Assembly (NCBI GenBank): GCA_910577955.1
Contig: CAJTNC010000003.1
Coordinates: 1-64,000, forward strand
Length of the DNA: 64,000 nucleotides
From: an uncultured Lachnospiraceae bacterium
GTDB lineage: Bacteria; Bacillota; Clostridia; Lachnospirales; Lachnospiraceae
Reading direction: 5' to 3'
The translations under genes and the position numbers were made by a program. Positions 24,795 to 33,364 of this stretch are shown here, piece after piece. Each line of letters opens with the position of its first letter. The stretch's first letter is position 1. Below the pieces are notes generated by a model. That model ran no database searches. It had not been told where the DNA came from and saw only the letters and a program-made list of their open reading frames with translations.

Positions 24795-26192
24795 ATGGAA
24801 AATTTCTTCAAAGTGAAAGAAAAAGGTTCTACTGTCAAAATTGAGGTACTTGCAGGTCTGACAACATTTATGGCAATGGCGTATATCCTGATGGTGAATG
24901 CCGGCATGTTTTCCGATCTGGGAACGGTGTCCTACAACGCAATTTATATTGCGACAGCGATCTCTGCTGTGATCGGTACGGTTCTGATCGGCGTGCTTGC
25001 CAATCTGCCTCTTGCACAGGCTTCCGGTATGGGCCTGAATGCATTTTTTGTGTATACCGTTTGTTTCGGATTCGGCCTGACCTATGCCAACGCACTGGTG
25101 TTAGTGCTGGTGGATGGTATCATCTTTATTATCCTGACTGTGACCGGTCTCAGGGAGAAGATATTTGAAGCGATTCCGGATCATGTGAGGATCGCGATCC
25201 CTGCGGGTATCGGTCTGTTTATTGCGTTCATCGGTCTGCAGAATGCAGGTATCGTAGTCAACAACGCGTCCACCTGCGTCAGTCTGGTTTCTCTGAATAT
25301 CTTTTCGGGAACTGCGACATGGGCTTCCGTCATGCCGATTCTTGTGACGATCGGCACGGTGATGGCGATCGCGGTAATGTCCAAAAGAAATGTGAAGGGC
25401 GCCGTACTTTTGGGGATTGTGGGCGGAGCAGTGGCTTACTATGTTTTAGGGATCACAGTTCCCGGATTTTATGACGGATTTGCGGCCTCTTTAAGCTTTA
25501 ATCCGTTTACGGCTTTCGGAGAGTTCGGATCTCAGGCCTTTGGCAAAGTATTTACCGAGGGTTTTGATTTCTCCGCATATCTGGCGTCCCATACCCAGAC
25601 GGAACTGATCGTATTAGTGATCACGACGGCGCTTGCTTTCTGTCTGGTAGATATGTTTGACACGCTGGGAACGCTGTACGGCGCATGTGCAAGAGGAAAT
25701 CTTCTGACAAAAGACGGCAAGGTCCCCAATATGGACAAGGCTATGCTGGCGGATGCGATCGCAACTACCTGCGGCGCGGTGTGCGGTACTTCTACCGTGA
25801 CAACATTCGTAGAGTCTTCCGCAGGCGTAGCGGAGGGAGGAAGGACCGGTCTGTCCTCTATCGTAACGGGCGCAATGTTCTTTGTAGCAATGTTCCTGAG
25901 CCCTGTGGCAGTGCTGATCCCCGGTTGTGCAACGGCCGCGGCTCTGATCTATGTGGGTGTGCTGATGATGAACTGTGTCAGAAATATCGAATGGCTGAAT
26001 GCTGATACGGCTGTTCCGGCATTTTTGACTGTGGCTATGATGCCTATGACTTACAATATTTCTTACGGTATTGCATTCGGTATTATCTCCCATATTTTTA
26101 TCAGCTTGTTTTCCGGCAAGGCAAAAGAGATCAAGGCGGGCACATGGGTGATCGGAATCCTGTTCGCGATCATGTTCTTTGTGACACACTAA
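24795..26192 (+). CDS. pbuG: guanine/hypoxanthine permease, NCS2 AzgA-like family
   Basis: A 465-residue membrane transporter with about 12-14 hydrophobic helices. Starts MENFFKVKEKGST, then GLTTFMAMAYILMVN, QASGMGLNAFF, and the later FDTLGTLYG and TTCGAVCGTSTVTTFVESSAGVAEGGRTGL blocks that mark the AzgA/PbuG purine branch (rather than uracil or xanthine carriers). ATG 24795 follows AAGGAGGAG at 24777; the frame is open upstream from a TTG but without an RBS. The guanine riboswitch in its leader agrees with purine import that is shut off when guanine is plentiful. A strong terminator follows. Confidence 0.93.
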   Translation: MENFFKVKEKGSTVKIEVLAGLTTFMAMAYILMVNAGMFSDLGTVSYNAIYIATAISAVIGTVLIGVLANLPLAQASGMGLNAFFVYTVCFGFGLTYANALVLVLVDGIIFIILTVTGLREKIFEAIPDHVRIAIPAGIGLFIAFIGLQNAGIVVNNASTCVSLVSLNIFSGTATWASVMPILVTIGTVMAIAVMSKRNVKGAVLLGIVGGAVAYYVLGITVPGFYDGFAASLSFNPFTAFGEFGSQAFGKVFTEGFDFSAYLASHTQTELIVLVITTALAFCLVDMFDTLGTLYGACARGNLLTKDGKVPNMDKAMLADAIATTCGAVCGTSTVTTFVESSAGVAEGGRTGLSSIVTGAMFFVAMFLSPVAVLIPGCATAAALIYVGVLMMNCVRNIEWLNADTAVPAFLTVAMMPMTYNISYGIAFGIISHIFISLFSGKAKEIKAGTWVIGILFAIMFFVTH

Positions 26193-26240
26193 AACGGAGT
26201 AACAGCGAAGGATTTTAAGGTATCTGAAATATATAAAATC

Positions 26241-26275
26241 GGACTCCCTGCATTGGATGCGGGGAGCCCTTTTTA
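26241..26275 (+). terminator. intrinsic terminator after the purine permease
   Basis: Stem CTCCCTGCAT / ATGCGGGGAG with one G-T, flanked by GG/CC pairs, TGG loop, then CCCTTTTTA. Confidence 0.85.
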
Positions 26276-26276
26276 C

Positions 26277-26305
26277 TTGAGAGCATATTGGCAGTGTGTT
26301 ATAAT
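26277..26305 (+). promoter_or_regulatory. promoter for the RibD-like reductase gene
   Basis: TTGAGA (26277-26282), 17-nt spacer, perfect TATAAT (26300-26305), 45 bases before the start codon. Confidence 0.65.
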
Positions 26306-26350
26306 TTTGATGTCGTTGACAGCCAAAAATCGAGATTGAGGAGTGATAAA

Positions 26351-27031
26351 ATGGACAGACCTATTACAACATTGTTTATGTTGATGTCGGTTGACGGAAA
26401 AATAAGCACCGGTGCGACGGACGATTTGGATGTAGATAAAGACTTCCCCCAAATTGCAGGACTTAGCGAGGGCTTGCACCAGTATTATGAAATAGAGCAG
26501 ACAACAGATTTGTGGAGTCTCAATTCCGGTCGGGTTCAAGCCAAAATCGGCGTCAATACAAAGAAAATGCCAAATAGGACGCCGGTGTCTTTTGTGATAA
26601 TAGATAACAAGCATTTGAATGAAAACGGCGTACGGTATTTTTGTGCTTTGTCAAAAAAGTTTGTGTTGATCACATCAAATGCAAAACATCCGGCATTTAA
26701 CATAAAGGAAGATAATTTTTATATCATATATCAAAAAGAATTATCCCTGAAAAATGCGCTTATAAAACTCAAATCGGAATATGGCTGTGAGAGGATAACG
26801 ATACAAACCGGCGGGACACTAAATGGCCTGTTTCTTCGTGAAAAACTATTCGATTATGTTGATATTGTTGTTGCCCCGGTTTTGATTGGAGGCAAAGAAA
26901 CATCTACTTTAATTGACGGTAAATCTTTGTTTTCACAAGAGGAATTGTCACAATTAGAGGTTTTGAAACTGCAGGAATGCGTGATTTTGGAGAACTCCTA
27001 TTTGCGGCTGCGTTATAAGGTGATTCACTGA
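26351..27031 (+). CDS. RibD C-terminal / dihydrofolate reductase-like protein
   Basis: A 226-residue stand-alone protein of the RibD_C fold, an NADPH-dependent reductase family used in riboflavin synthesis and by many uncharacterised enzymes. Motifs: LMSVDGKISTG at the N-terminus, ITSNAKHPA, TIQTGGTLNGLFLRE (nucleotide-binding GG) and APVLIGGKET. The deaminase half of RibD is absent and no rib genes are near, so the substrate is unknown. The base composition is visibly richer in A and T than the flanking core genes, and the two genes that follow are broken. This suggests an acquired patch. Confidence 0.85.
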   Translation: MDRPITTLFMLMSVDGKISTGATDDLDVDKDFPQIAGLSEGLHQYYEIEQTTDLWSLNSGRVQAKIGVNTKKMPNRTPVSFVIIDNKHLNENGVRYFCALSKKFVLITSNAKHPAFNIKEDNFYIIYQKELSLKNALIKLKSEYGCERITIQTGGTLNGLFLREKLFDYVDIVVAPVLIGGKETSTLIDGKSLFSQEELSQLEVLKLQECVILENSYLRLRYKVIH

Positions 27032-27163
27032 TAAATTCTGATGTTGATTACTTCTCTTAACGTACAATTGTTAAAAAGACGTGCGAATTTGTACGGCTGC
27101 CTTGCTGGTATCGGTATGAGAAAAATATTATAATGTGAATACATCAGGAGAGGAGGATAAGAG

Positions 27164-27527
27164 ATGAATCTGGGAAACAATTTATTTCAGGCGCGGAAGA
27201 AAAAAGGACTGTCACAGGAAGAGGTGGCCGAAAAGCTGGGGGGTAAGCCGACAGACAATTTCGAAATGGGGGACCGACGAGACACTGCCGGACATCAGAC
27301 AGTCAAAAAGGCTTGCAGTTTTGTACGGGATGTCCTTGGATGAGCTGATTGAATTTGATATCGATGTGAAAGAGATACAGGAAGTGATCGATAAAACAAG
27401 CGAACAGACATCGGATAAGATAGATTGGACAAAGATGTGGAGCAAAAAATATCCGGTACTGGCGAAGTATCACGCCAAACTGACCCCTAAATGGCATTTA
27501 GGGGTCAATGAGAATGCCGTAGCCTGA
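27164..27527 (+). pseudogene. XRE-family regulator gene, frameshifted and C-terminally truncated
   Basis: From ATG 27164 (RBS GGAGAGGAGG) the frame reads LGNNLFQARKKKGLSQEEVAEKLG, the start of a helix-turn-helix regulator. At the run of six G (27238-27243) the reading shifts: removing one G restores VSRQTISKW-like coding in another frame that runs through LPDIRQSKRLAVLYGMSLDELIEFD to a stop at 27525. The last residues (after KYHAKLTP) come from an inverted repeat, not the usual C-terminal domain. So the gene has both a one-base slip and a lost end. A sequencing error in the G-run could explain the slip but not the truncation. Confidence 0.75.
27481..27507. repeat. perfect 12-bp inverted repeat at a gene junction
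   Basis: TGACCCCTAAAT, GGC, ATTTAGGGGTCA. It sits exactly where the truncated XRE gene ends and the truncated MATE gene begins. No T-run follows. It may be the footprint of an excised element or a recombination hotspot; a terminator is possible but less likely. Confidence 0.7.
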
Positions 27528-28243
27528 AGGCTGTTTGCTTTGTAAATGTGCTGTTTGTGGTATTGGGAAAATCGGTATATATATACATAATGGTAATTTT
27601 AAAAACAATGTTTACAATGGCAGGAGATCTGTTTTTAATCCCGAGATTCGGAGTGAACGGCGCTGCTTATTCAAACATTGCGGTAAATATAGCATGTGTT
27701 ATATTATGTCTGTTTGTCATATTTAAAGAAAAACTGGTAATGGTTTCTTTTCGAATGAAAAAATCCTTTGTGAAGGATTATCTGTCCATCGGTCTGTTTA
27801 GCGGATCACAGATATTGTTAGACAATGTAATTTATGCGCTCCTCGTGTGTAAAATGGTAAATTCAGTAGCGGAACAGGGAAATTATTGGGCAGTGAATAA
27901 TATTATCTGGGGACTGATGTTGGTTCCGATATTAGCGCTGGCAGAAATCATAAAAAAAGATTGTAAAGAAAATCTGACTATGACAAAAATCCGTCACTAT
28001 AATATAGTTATTATAGTAACGTTTTTGATATGGCTGTGTTTTATTCCGGGATTGGAGCTGTTCTTAAAAAATGTGATGGGAATAGAAAATACTGTGTCAG
28101 TCAGGAACATACTGATAACCTTAATTCCATTTTATCTTGCCTATAGTTATAGCGTTTTGTTTGACAACATACTGATCGGATATGGTAAAATGCATTACTG
28201 CTTTCTTATATTTAAAAAGGGTTATCAAAAAATTGAAATCTAA
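27512..28243 (+). pseudogene. MATE-family efflux transporter, internal fragment
   Basis: The open frame begins after a TGA at 27509 and encodes about 243 residues of a multidrug/toxin extrusion transporter. LFLIPRFGVNGAAYSNIAVN is the typical mid-protein loop, followed by five or six hydrophobic helices and ILIGYGKMHYC. The first five or so helices are missing, no good start codon or RBS is present, and the end after GYGKMHYC turns into a short basic tail rather than the last helices. Both ends are therefore lost. It is very AT-rich compared with its surroundings. Not functional as it stands. Confidence 0.75.
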
Positions 28244-28245
28244 AC

Positions 28246-28530
28246 TTATTCCGCCCTGTTCGCGCGTCCGGAAAAACTGCTGTCATTTTCCAGACTTTCC
28301 TGAAACTGTTTTTCTCTTTCCACGGCGTCTTCGCTGGCAAGATCCATATATTTGATAAAAATATCCTCCACAGACATCTGCTTTTCCATAGCCAGTTCCT
28401 GCATGACGGGGCGAAGTTTCTGAAGCTGGAAAGAGATAGGTGTCTTTTGAGGATCGGTATCGAAGTCTTTTAGAACTTCATCCGCATATTCTCTGATTTT
28501 CGTAAACATTTCCCGTTCTTCGGCTGTCAT
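28246..28530 (-). CDS. small conserved-looking hypothetical protein
   Basis: A 94-residue soluble, acidic, mostly helical protein (starts TAEEREMFTKIREYADEVL; ends SSFSGRANRAE). ATG 28530 has AGGAG 9 nt upstream, which supports real translation. I do not recognise a family. It ends three bases from the MATE fragment, which runs towards it, so the boundary of the decayed patch is here. There are no cysteines, membrane segments or obvious motifs. Confidence 0.65.
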   Translation of the reverse strand: MTAEEREMFTKIREYADEVLKDFDTDPQKTPISFQLQKLRPVMQELAMEKQMSVEDIFIKYMDLASEDAVEREKQFQESLENDSSFSGRANRAE

Positions 28531-28698
28531 ATTGAAATCTCCTGTTATATTTAATTACGCGCGCAATGAGGCAACGTGACGCGCCTGCAACTCTTTTATT
28601 ATTTTATCACCGAAAACTTGTGTTGTATAGCTTATTTTGATAAACTATTATTAACGACAGTGACAGTTTAGTCAAAATGAGACAGGACGGAATTTTGC

Positions 28699-29955
28699 AT
28701 GGCGGATATCAGGATGTTTCGGGCTGTTCGGCCCGTACCGGAAAAGGTGGCAAAAATTGCGGCGCTTCCCTATGATGTTTACAATAGAAACGAGGCGGCG
28801 GTGATCGTAAAGAATGATCCGGATTCTTTTCTGGCGATAGACAGGGCGGAAACTTCCTTTGGCGAGGAGGTGGGTACCTACGACGAGCGGGTTTACCTGC
28901 GGGCGAAGGAACTGCTCAATGAGCGCATGGAAGCAGGGGATTTTGTGACGGAAGATAAGCCCATGTATTACATTTATGCGCTGACTATGGGTGGGCGTAC
29001 CCAGCATGGTTTTGTGGCCTGTGCTTCCATTGACGATTACGAGAATCAGGTGATCAAAAAGCATGAAAATACAAGGGAGGACAAGGAGAGGGACAGGATA
29101 CGGCATGTGGATGTCTGTAACGCCCAGACCGGACCGATCTTTTTGACCTACAGACAGACCGATGTGCTGCGGGAATTTACGCAGAAAAAGACGGCGGAAA
29201 AACCGCTTTACGACTGGGTGTCCGAGGACGGGATCAGGCATCAGGTGTGGCAGGTAGAGGATAAGGAGAGTACAGGGACGATCCGGCAGGCTTTCGAAAA
29301 GATGGATAACCTCTATATTGCGGATGGACATCATCGCTGCGCCTCTGCCGTGAAGGTGGGGTTAAAGCGCCGTATGGAGCATCCTGATTATACCGGTGAG
29401 GAGGAGTTCAACTTCTTTTTATCTGTTCTTTTTCCGGAGGAAGAACTGTGTATTTTGGATTATAACCGGGTGTTAAAGGACTTAAACGGTATGACGGAGG
29501 AAGAACTGCTCCGGAATCTGCAGACGGATTTCGAGGTAGAAAAACTGACATTAGTGTCAGGCACGGGCGCAGATATCCGCAGGCCGGTGAAAAAAGGAGA
29601 ATTTTCCCTTTATCTCAACGAAAACTGGTATAAGTTAAAGGCGAAGCCGCCCTGTTTTTCCGACGATCCGGTGGAAAATCTGGATGTCTCTATTTTACAA
29701 AGAAGGATATTCGAGCCGTTTTTTGGTATCGAGGATCCGAAGACAGATAAACGGATCGATTTTGTGGGCGGAATCAGGGGGCTTGACGAACTGGAGAGAA
29801 GGTGCGGGGAGGACTGTAAAGCGGCTTTTGCGTTGTACCCGACGGATATCAGAGAACTTTTCGCGGTGGCGGACGCGGGACGCCTTATGCCTCCGAAATC
29901 AACTTGGTTTGAACCGAAGCTGCGCAGCGGCATATTCATTCACAGACTGGAATGA
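28699..29955 (+). CDS. DUF1015 family protein
   Basis: A 418-residue cytoplasmic protein of the DUF1015 family: FRAVRPVPEKVAKIAALPYDVYN at the N-terminus, KHENTREDKERDRIRHVD, IADGHHRCASA and KSTWFEPKLRSG near the end. The His-rich IADGHHR segment could bind metal or substrate. In Clostridia this family often sits beside serC-serA; here those genes are 11 kb upstream, so a role in serine metabolism is only a hint. It is followed by the GlgB-like gene but separated by 80 bases. No membrane segments. Confidence 0.88.
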   Translation: MADIRMFRAVRPVPEKVAKIAALPYDVYNRNEAAVIVKNDPDSFLAIDRAETSFGEEVGTYDERVYLRAKELLNERMEAGDFVTEDKPMYYIYALTMGGRTQHGFVACASIDDYENQVIKKHENTREDKERDRIRHVDVCNAQTGPIFLTYRQTDVLREFTQKKTAEKPLYDWVSEDGIRHQVWQVEDKESTGTIRQAFEKMDNLYIADGHHRCASAVKVGLKRRMEHPDYTGEEEFNFFLSVLFPEEELCILDYNRVLKDLNGMTEEELLRNLQTDFEVEKLTLVSGTGADIRRPVKKGEFSLYLNENWYKLKAKPPCFSDDPVENLDVSILQRRIFEPFFGIEDPKTDKRIDFVGGIRGLDELERRCGEDCKAAFALYPTDIRELFAVADAGRLMPPKSTWFEPKLRSGIFIHRLE

Positions 29956-30035
29956 ATGGACGGCAGCGTGTAAGTTAGAAAGAAACACGAAAACATGTGC
30001 AGAGATAAGACTAAAAATCAGACAGGAGGGGGAGT

Positions 30036-32249
30036 ATGCAGGAAAAATTGTACAAATTGATGGACTGGGGATTTATCGAGGGAATTGTTTATTCGGAGGA
30101 GGATAATCCGCACCGGGGGTTGGGCGTGCACCGGATGGGAGCGAATCTGGTTTTCCAGACGTTCCAGCCGGGAGCTGTTTCCGTGAATATCCTGCTGCGG
30201 GAAGAAAAAAAGATCCTGCCCATGGAGATGGCGGATGAAGCCGGATACTTCGCGGCCATGATGTTTTACCGCAAGATCGGCGCTTATCAGTATGAAGTCT
30301 GTTATGAAGACGGCAAAAAGGTGATAAAGGAAGACGCCTATCGGTTTTTACCGCAGATGAGCGCGCAGGATACGGATAAGCTGGAAGCAGGGATCCATTA
30401 CAGCCTCTATGAAAAACTGGGCGCACATTTGACGGAGATCGACGGTGTAAAGGGCTGTGAGTTTGCGGTGTGGGCGCCAAACGCTCTGCGGGTTTCCGTG
30501 GTTGGGGATTTCAACGGCTGGGACGGCAGGGTACACCAGATGCGCAGGCTCTGGGACAGCGGTGTTTTTGAAATTTTTGTGCCCGGAGCAAAAGAGGGAG
30601 ATTGTTATAAATTTGAGTTGAAAGTGAAAGGCGGGCTCACATATCTGAAAGCGGATCCCTTTGCCTTTGGCGCGGAGGCAAGAGGAGATGCAGCTTCCGT
30701 GATCAGGGACATAGGGCATTTTGACTGGAATGACGGAGCTTGGCTGAAAGAGCGCAGGGAGAAACAGGCGATAACGGCCCCCATGAATATATATGAACTG
30801 CATCTCGGGAGTTTTGCTCTGGAGGAAACGGAAAGCGGAGAGACGGCGTTTTGTTCCTACAGAGAGATCGCAAAGCGGCTTGTCCCCTATGTAAAAGAAA
30901 TGGGTTACACCCATGTGGAGTTTATGCCCGTGATGGAACACACGAACGAAGACCTGTGGGGATATGAGACGAGCGCCTACTACGCGCCGGCCTCCGCTTA
31001 CGGGCCTCCGGCTGATTTTCAGTATCTGGTGGATGAACTTCACAAAGCGGGGATCGGTGTGCTCTTAGACTGGGCGCCCGGATGGTTTCCGAAAAATAAG
31101 GAAGGCCTGTCTGATTTTGACGGAACCTGTCTTTACGAACATCTGAACGAGAGAAAAAAGAACCACCCCTTCCGCAATGTGAGACTTTATAATTATGGTC
31201 GGAATGAAGTGAAAAATTTCCTGATTGCAAACGCTATGTTCTGGGTGGAGAAATATCATGCCGATGGTATACGCATGGTTTCCGTGGACAGCATGCTTTA
31301 TCTGGATTATGGAAAAGCGGACGGCCAGTGGATCCCTAATATGTACGGCAGCAATGAAAATCTGGAGGCAATAGAGTTTATCAAACATGTAAACTCCATG
31401 ATGAAAAAGAGAAATCCGGGTGTGCTGATGATCGCTGAGGATTACTCCGGCTGGGCCGGCGTGACAGGCAGCCTGAAAGAGGACGGGCTCGGGTTTGATT
31501 ATAAGTGGAATAACAGTTGGACCGGAGGTTATCTGAGTTACATTAAATACGACCCTTACTTCCGTTCGCATCATCAGGAGGAACTGACGCTGAGTATGGT
31601 CTATGCCTACAGCGAAAAGTTTATTCTGCCTTTTGACCATGATGCGGTGTCAGGCGGCGGATCCCTGTATCAGAATATGCCCGGACAGGCGGAAGATAAG
31701 CTGGCCGGCCTGCGGCTGACTTACGCCTATCAGATGACCCATCCGGGCAAAAAGCTGCTGTTTATGGGACAGGAGTTTGGAGAAAGGGAAAGATGGCGTG
31801 CTGACAGGGCGGTTTCCAGAACTTTATTTGAGGAAGAAGGGCATGAGGAGCTCCTAACTATGGTGCGGGAGTTAAACCGTTTTTATCTGGCTCATCCGGC
31901 GCTCTACCAAGAGGATCACAAAGACTCCGGCTTCCGGTGGGTGGATTGCATCGATCATGAGAACTGCAAGCTCACTTTTATCAGAAAGGCCGGAAAGCCG
32001 AAAACGGGCATGGAAAAATTGTTTATTGTCTGCAATTTTGCCGGTATAGACAGGGAAGTGCAGGTCGGCGTGCCGGAGATGGGAAAATATAAAGAAATTT
32101 TCAATACGGATGATACTCGTTTTGGCGGGGAAGGCTATATCAATCCCCGCGCAAGGAAAGCGACGGCGAAAAAGGCGGACGGCTGCGAACAGTCTATCAA
32201 AGTAAAGATGGCTGCCCTGAGCGTCAGTATCTGGCAGGTGACAACGTAA
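30036..32249 (+). CDS. GlgB-like 1,4-alpha-glucan branching enzyme homologue lacking the catalytic nucleophile
   Basis: A 737-residue GH13 protein with a branching-enzyme layout: N-terminal CBM48-like regions (about 20-240; EFAVWAPNALRVSVVGDFNGWD), catalytic barrel (about 245-620; YELHLGSF, HVEFMPVMEH, GYETSAYYAP) and a C-terminal beta domain. In GlgB the nucleophile Asp lies in the pattern RVDAVASMLY; here the same place reads RMVSVDSMLY, so Asp is Val. The region-I His (DWVPxHFP) is Trp (DWAPGWFP). The acid/base Glu (AED) and HD (DHDAV) remain, but the Glu after HD is Ala. It is probably inactive as a classic branching enzyme, or uses a displaced Asp three residues on. No other glg genes are nearby. 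Confidence 0.8.
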   Translation: MQEKLYKLMDWGFIEGIVYSEEDNPHRGLGVHRMGANLVFQTFQPGAVSVNILLREEKKILPMEMADEAGYFAAMMFYRKIGAYQYEVCYEDGKKVIKEDAYRFLPQMSAQDTDKLEAGIHYSLYEKLGAHLTEIDGVKGCEFAVWAPNALRVSVVGDFNGWDGRVHQMRRLWDSGVFEIFVPGAKEGDCYKFELKVKGGLTYLKADPFAFGAEARGDAASVIRDIGHFDWNDGAWLKERREKQAITAPMNIYELHLGSFALEETESGETAFCSYREIAKRLVPYVKEMGYTHVEFMPVMEHTNEDLWGYETSAYYAPASAYGPPADFQYLVDELHKAGIGVLLDWAPGWFPKNKEGLSDFDGTCLYEHLNERKKNHPFRNVRLYNYGRNEVKNFLIANAMFWVEKYHADGIRMVSVDSMLYLDYGKADGQWIPNMYGSNENLEAIEFIKHVNSMMKKRNPGVLMIAEDYSGWAGVTGSLKEDGLGFDYKWNNSWTGGYLSYIKYDPYFRSHHQEELTLSMVYAYSEKFILPFDHDAVSGGGSLYQNMPGQAEDKLAGLRLTYAYQMTHPGKKLLFMGQEFGERERWRADRAVSRTLFEEEGHEELLTMVRELNRFYLAHPALYQEDHKDSGFRWVDCIDHENCKLTFIRKAGKPKTGMEKLFIVCNFAGIDREVQVGVPEMGKYKEIFNTDDTRFGGEGYINPRARKATAKKADGCEQSIKVKMAALSVSIWQVTT

Positions 32250-32326
32250 AAGGATTCTTATGAGAACAGCACTTTGAGAAAGCTTTGGGAGTCTGCGGGG
32301 CTATACAGGAAAGGGGAATTGTAATC

Positions 32327-33205
32327 TTGGAGAATAGTGAGTTCATGGGAGGAATGGCGGAAATAGCGGAAAGAAATTTGAAACCGGGGGTGATCGAGGC
32401 GTTTTTGGAGGAACTGCCTTCAAAAGCGTTGCACCTCGGTGTGAAAGTATTGTTGTGCGGGCTGCTGTTTTTGGTGGGCATGAAACTGATCGGTTTGTTC
32501 CGGAAGATGCTGCAGCGTTCCATGCAGAAAGCCGGGGCGGAGGAGGGCGTGCGCTCCTTCGTGGATTCCTTTGTGAAAGCGGTTCTCTATGTACTGCTGC
32601 TGTTTATGATGCTGTCTTGGTTTGGCGTGGACACGGCGAGCATCGTAGCTCTTGTGGGTTCCGCCGGAGTGGCCATAGGTCTTGCCGTGCAGGGCAGCCT
32701 GTCCAATCTGGCGGGCGGGGTGTTGATTATGTTGTTAAAGCCCTTTAAGGTAGGGGACTTTATCAAGGAGGACACCCACGGAAACATGGGGACAGTGACG
32801 GAGATCCAGATTTTTTATACAAAGCTCAGTACCATCGACAATCAGGTGGTGATCCTGCCAAACGGCAGTCTCGCCAACACGAGTCTGACCAACGCCTCCG
32901 GCAATCGGGAAAGGCGGATGGATGTGCGGGTGGGGATCTCCTACGGAGCGGATTTGAAGAAGGCGAAGGAAGTGCTGTACTCTCTGCTGAATGGCAATGA
33001 TAAGGTTTTGAAAGACAGAGAGGTTCGGGTTTTTGTGGAGGAACTGGCGGACAGTGCGGTGATTTTGAATATGCGCTGCTATTTTGCACAGGAAGATTTT
33101 TGGGAGGAAAAGTGGCGGATGACAGAGGAGGCAAAACTGACTCTTGATGAGGCCGGTATTGAGATCGCCTACCCGCAGTTGGATGTGCATGTGAAACAGA
33201 GATAG
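32327..33205 (+). CDS. small-conductance mechanosensitive channel, MscS family
   Basis: Membrane channel that opens on hypo-osmotic shock. About 292 residues with three hydrophobic helices; the pore helix reads GSAGVAIGLAVQGSLSNLAGGV, followed by the beta domain motif KPFKVGDFIKE and VVILPNGSLANTSLTNAS. This is the standard MscS core length. The start is uncertain: TTG 32327 has AGGAAAGGGG 10 nt upstream; ATG 32345 would remove six residues; a TTG at 32285 has no RBS. It lies alone between glgB-like and the fab promoter. Confidence 0.88.
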   Translation: MENSEFMGGMAEIAERNLKPGVIEAFLEELPSKALHLGVKVLLCGLLFLVGMKLIGLFRKMLQRSMQKAGAEEGVRSFVDSFVKAVLYVLLLFMMLSWFGVDTASIVALVGSAGVAIGLAVQGSLSNLAGGVLIMLLKPFKVGDFIKEDTHGNMGTVTEIQIFYTKLSTIDNQVVILPNGSLANTSLTNASGNRERRMDVRVGISYGADLKKAKEVLYSLLNGNDKVLKDREVRVFVEELADSAVILNMRCYFAQEDFWEEKWRMTEEAKLTLDEAGIEIAYPQLDVHVKQR

Positions 33206-33273
33206 AGTTGTTCTGTGCCGATTGGATCGGATATAGAAGTTTTTATAATCTAAAAATTTGATAATAAAAATAC

Positions 33274-33302
33274 TTGACAATCAAATAAAATAGATATATA
33301 CT
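33274..33302 (+). promoter_or_regulatory. fab operon promoter
   Basis: Perfect TTGACA (33274-33279), 17-nt spacer, TATACT (33297-33302), 63 bases before fabH. The -35 is part of one FabT-like palindrome and the -10 abuts another. Confidence 0.8.
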
Positions 33303-33314
33303 TTGAAAGTCAAA
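33274..33314. promoter_or_regulatory. FabT-like operator pair
   Basis: Two dyads of the TTTGA-n3-TCAAA kind: TTGACAATCAAA (33274-33285) over the -35 and a perfect TTTGAAAGTCAAA (33302-33314) at the end of the -10. Looser relatives are near 33257 (TTTGATAAT) and 33334 (TTTGATGATTTAAA). FabT, the MarR-type lipid repressor, binds such sites in lactic acid bacteria, and a fabT homologue lies at the end of this operon. Confidence 0.7.
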
Positions 33315-33364
33315 AATAAATGAATTCAAAATATTTGATGATTTAAACAATTTAAGGAGAAGAT

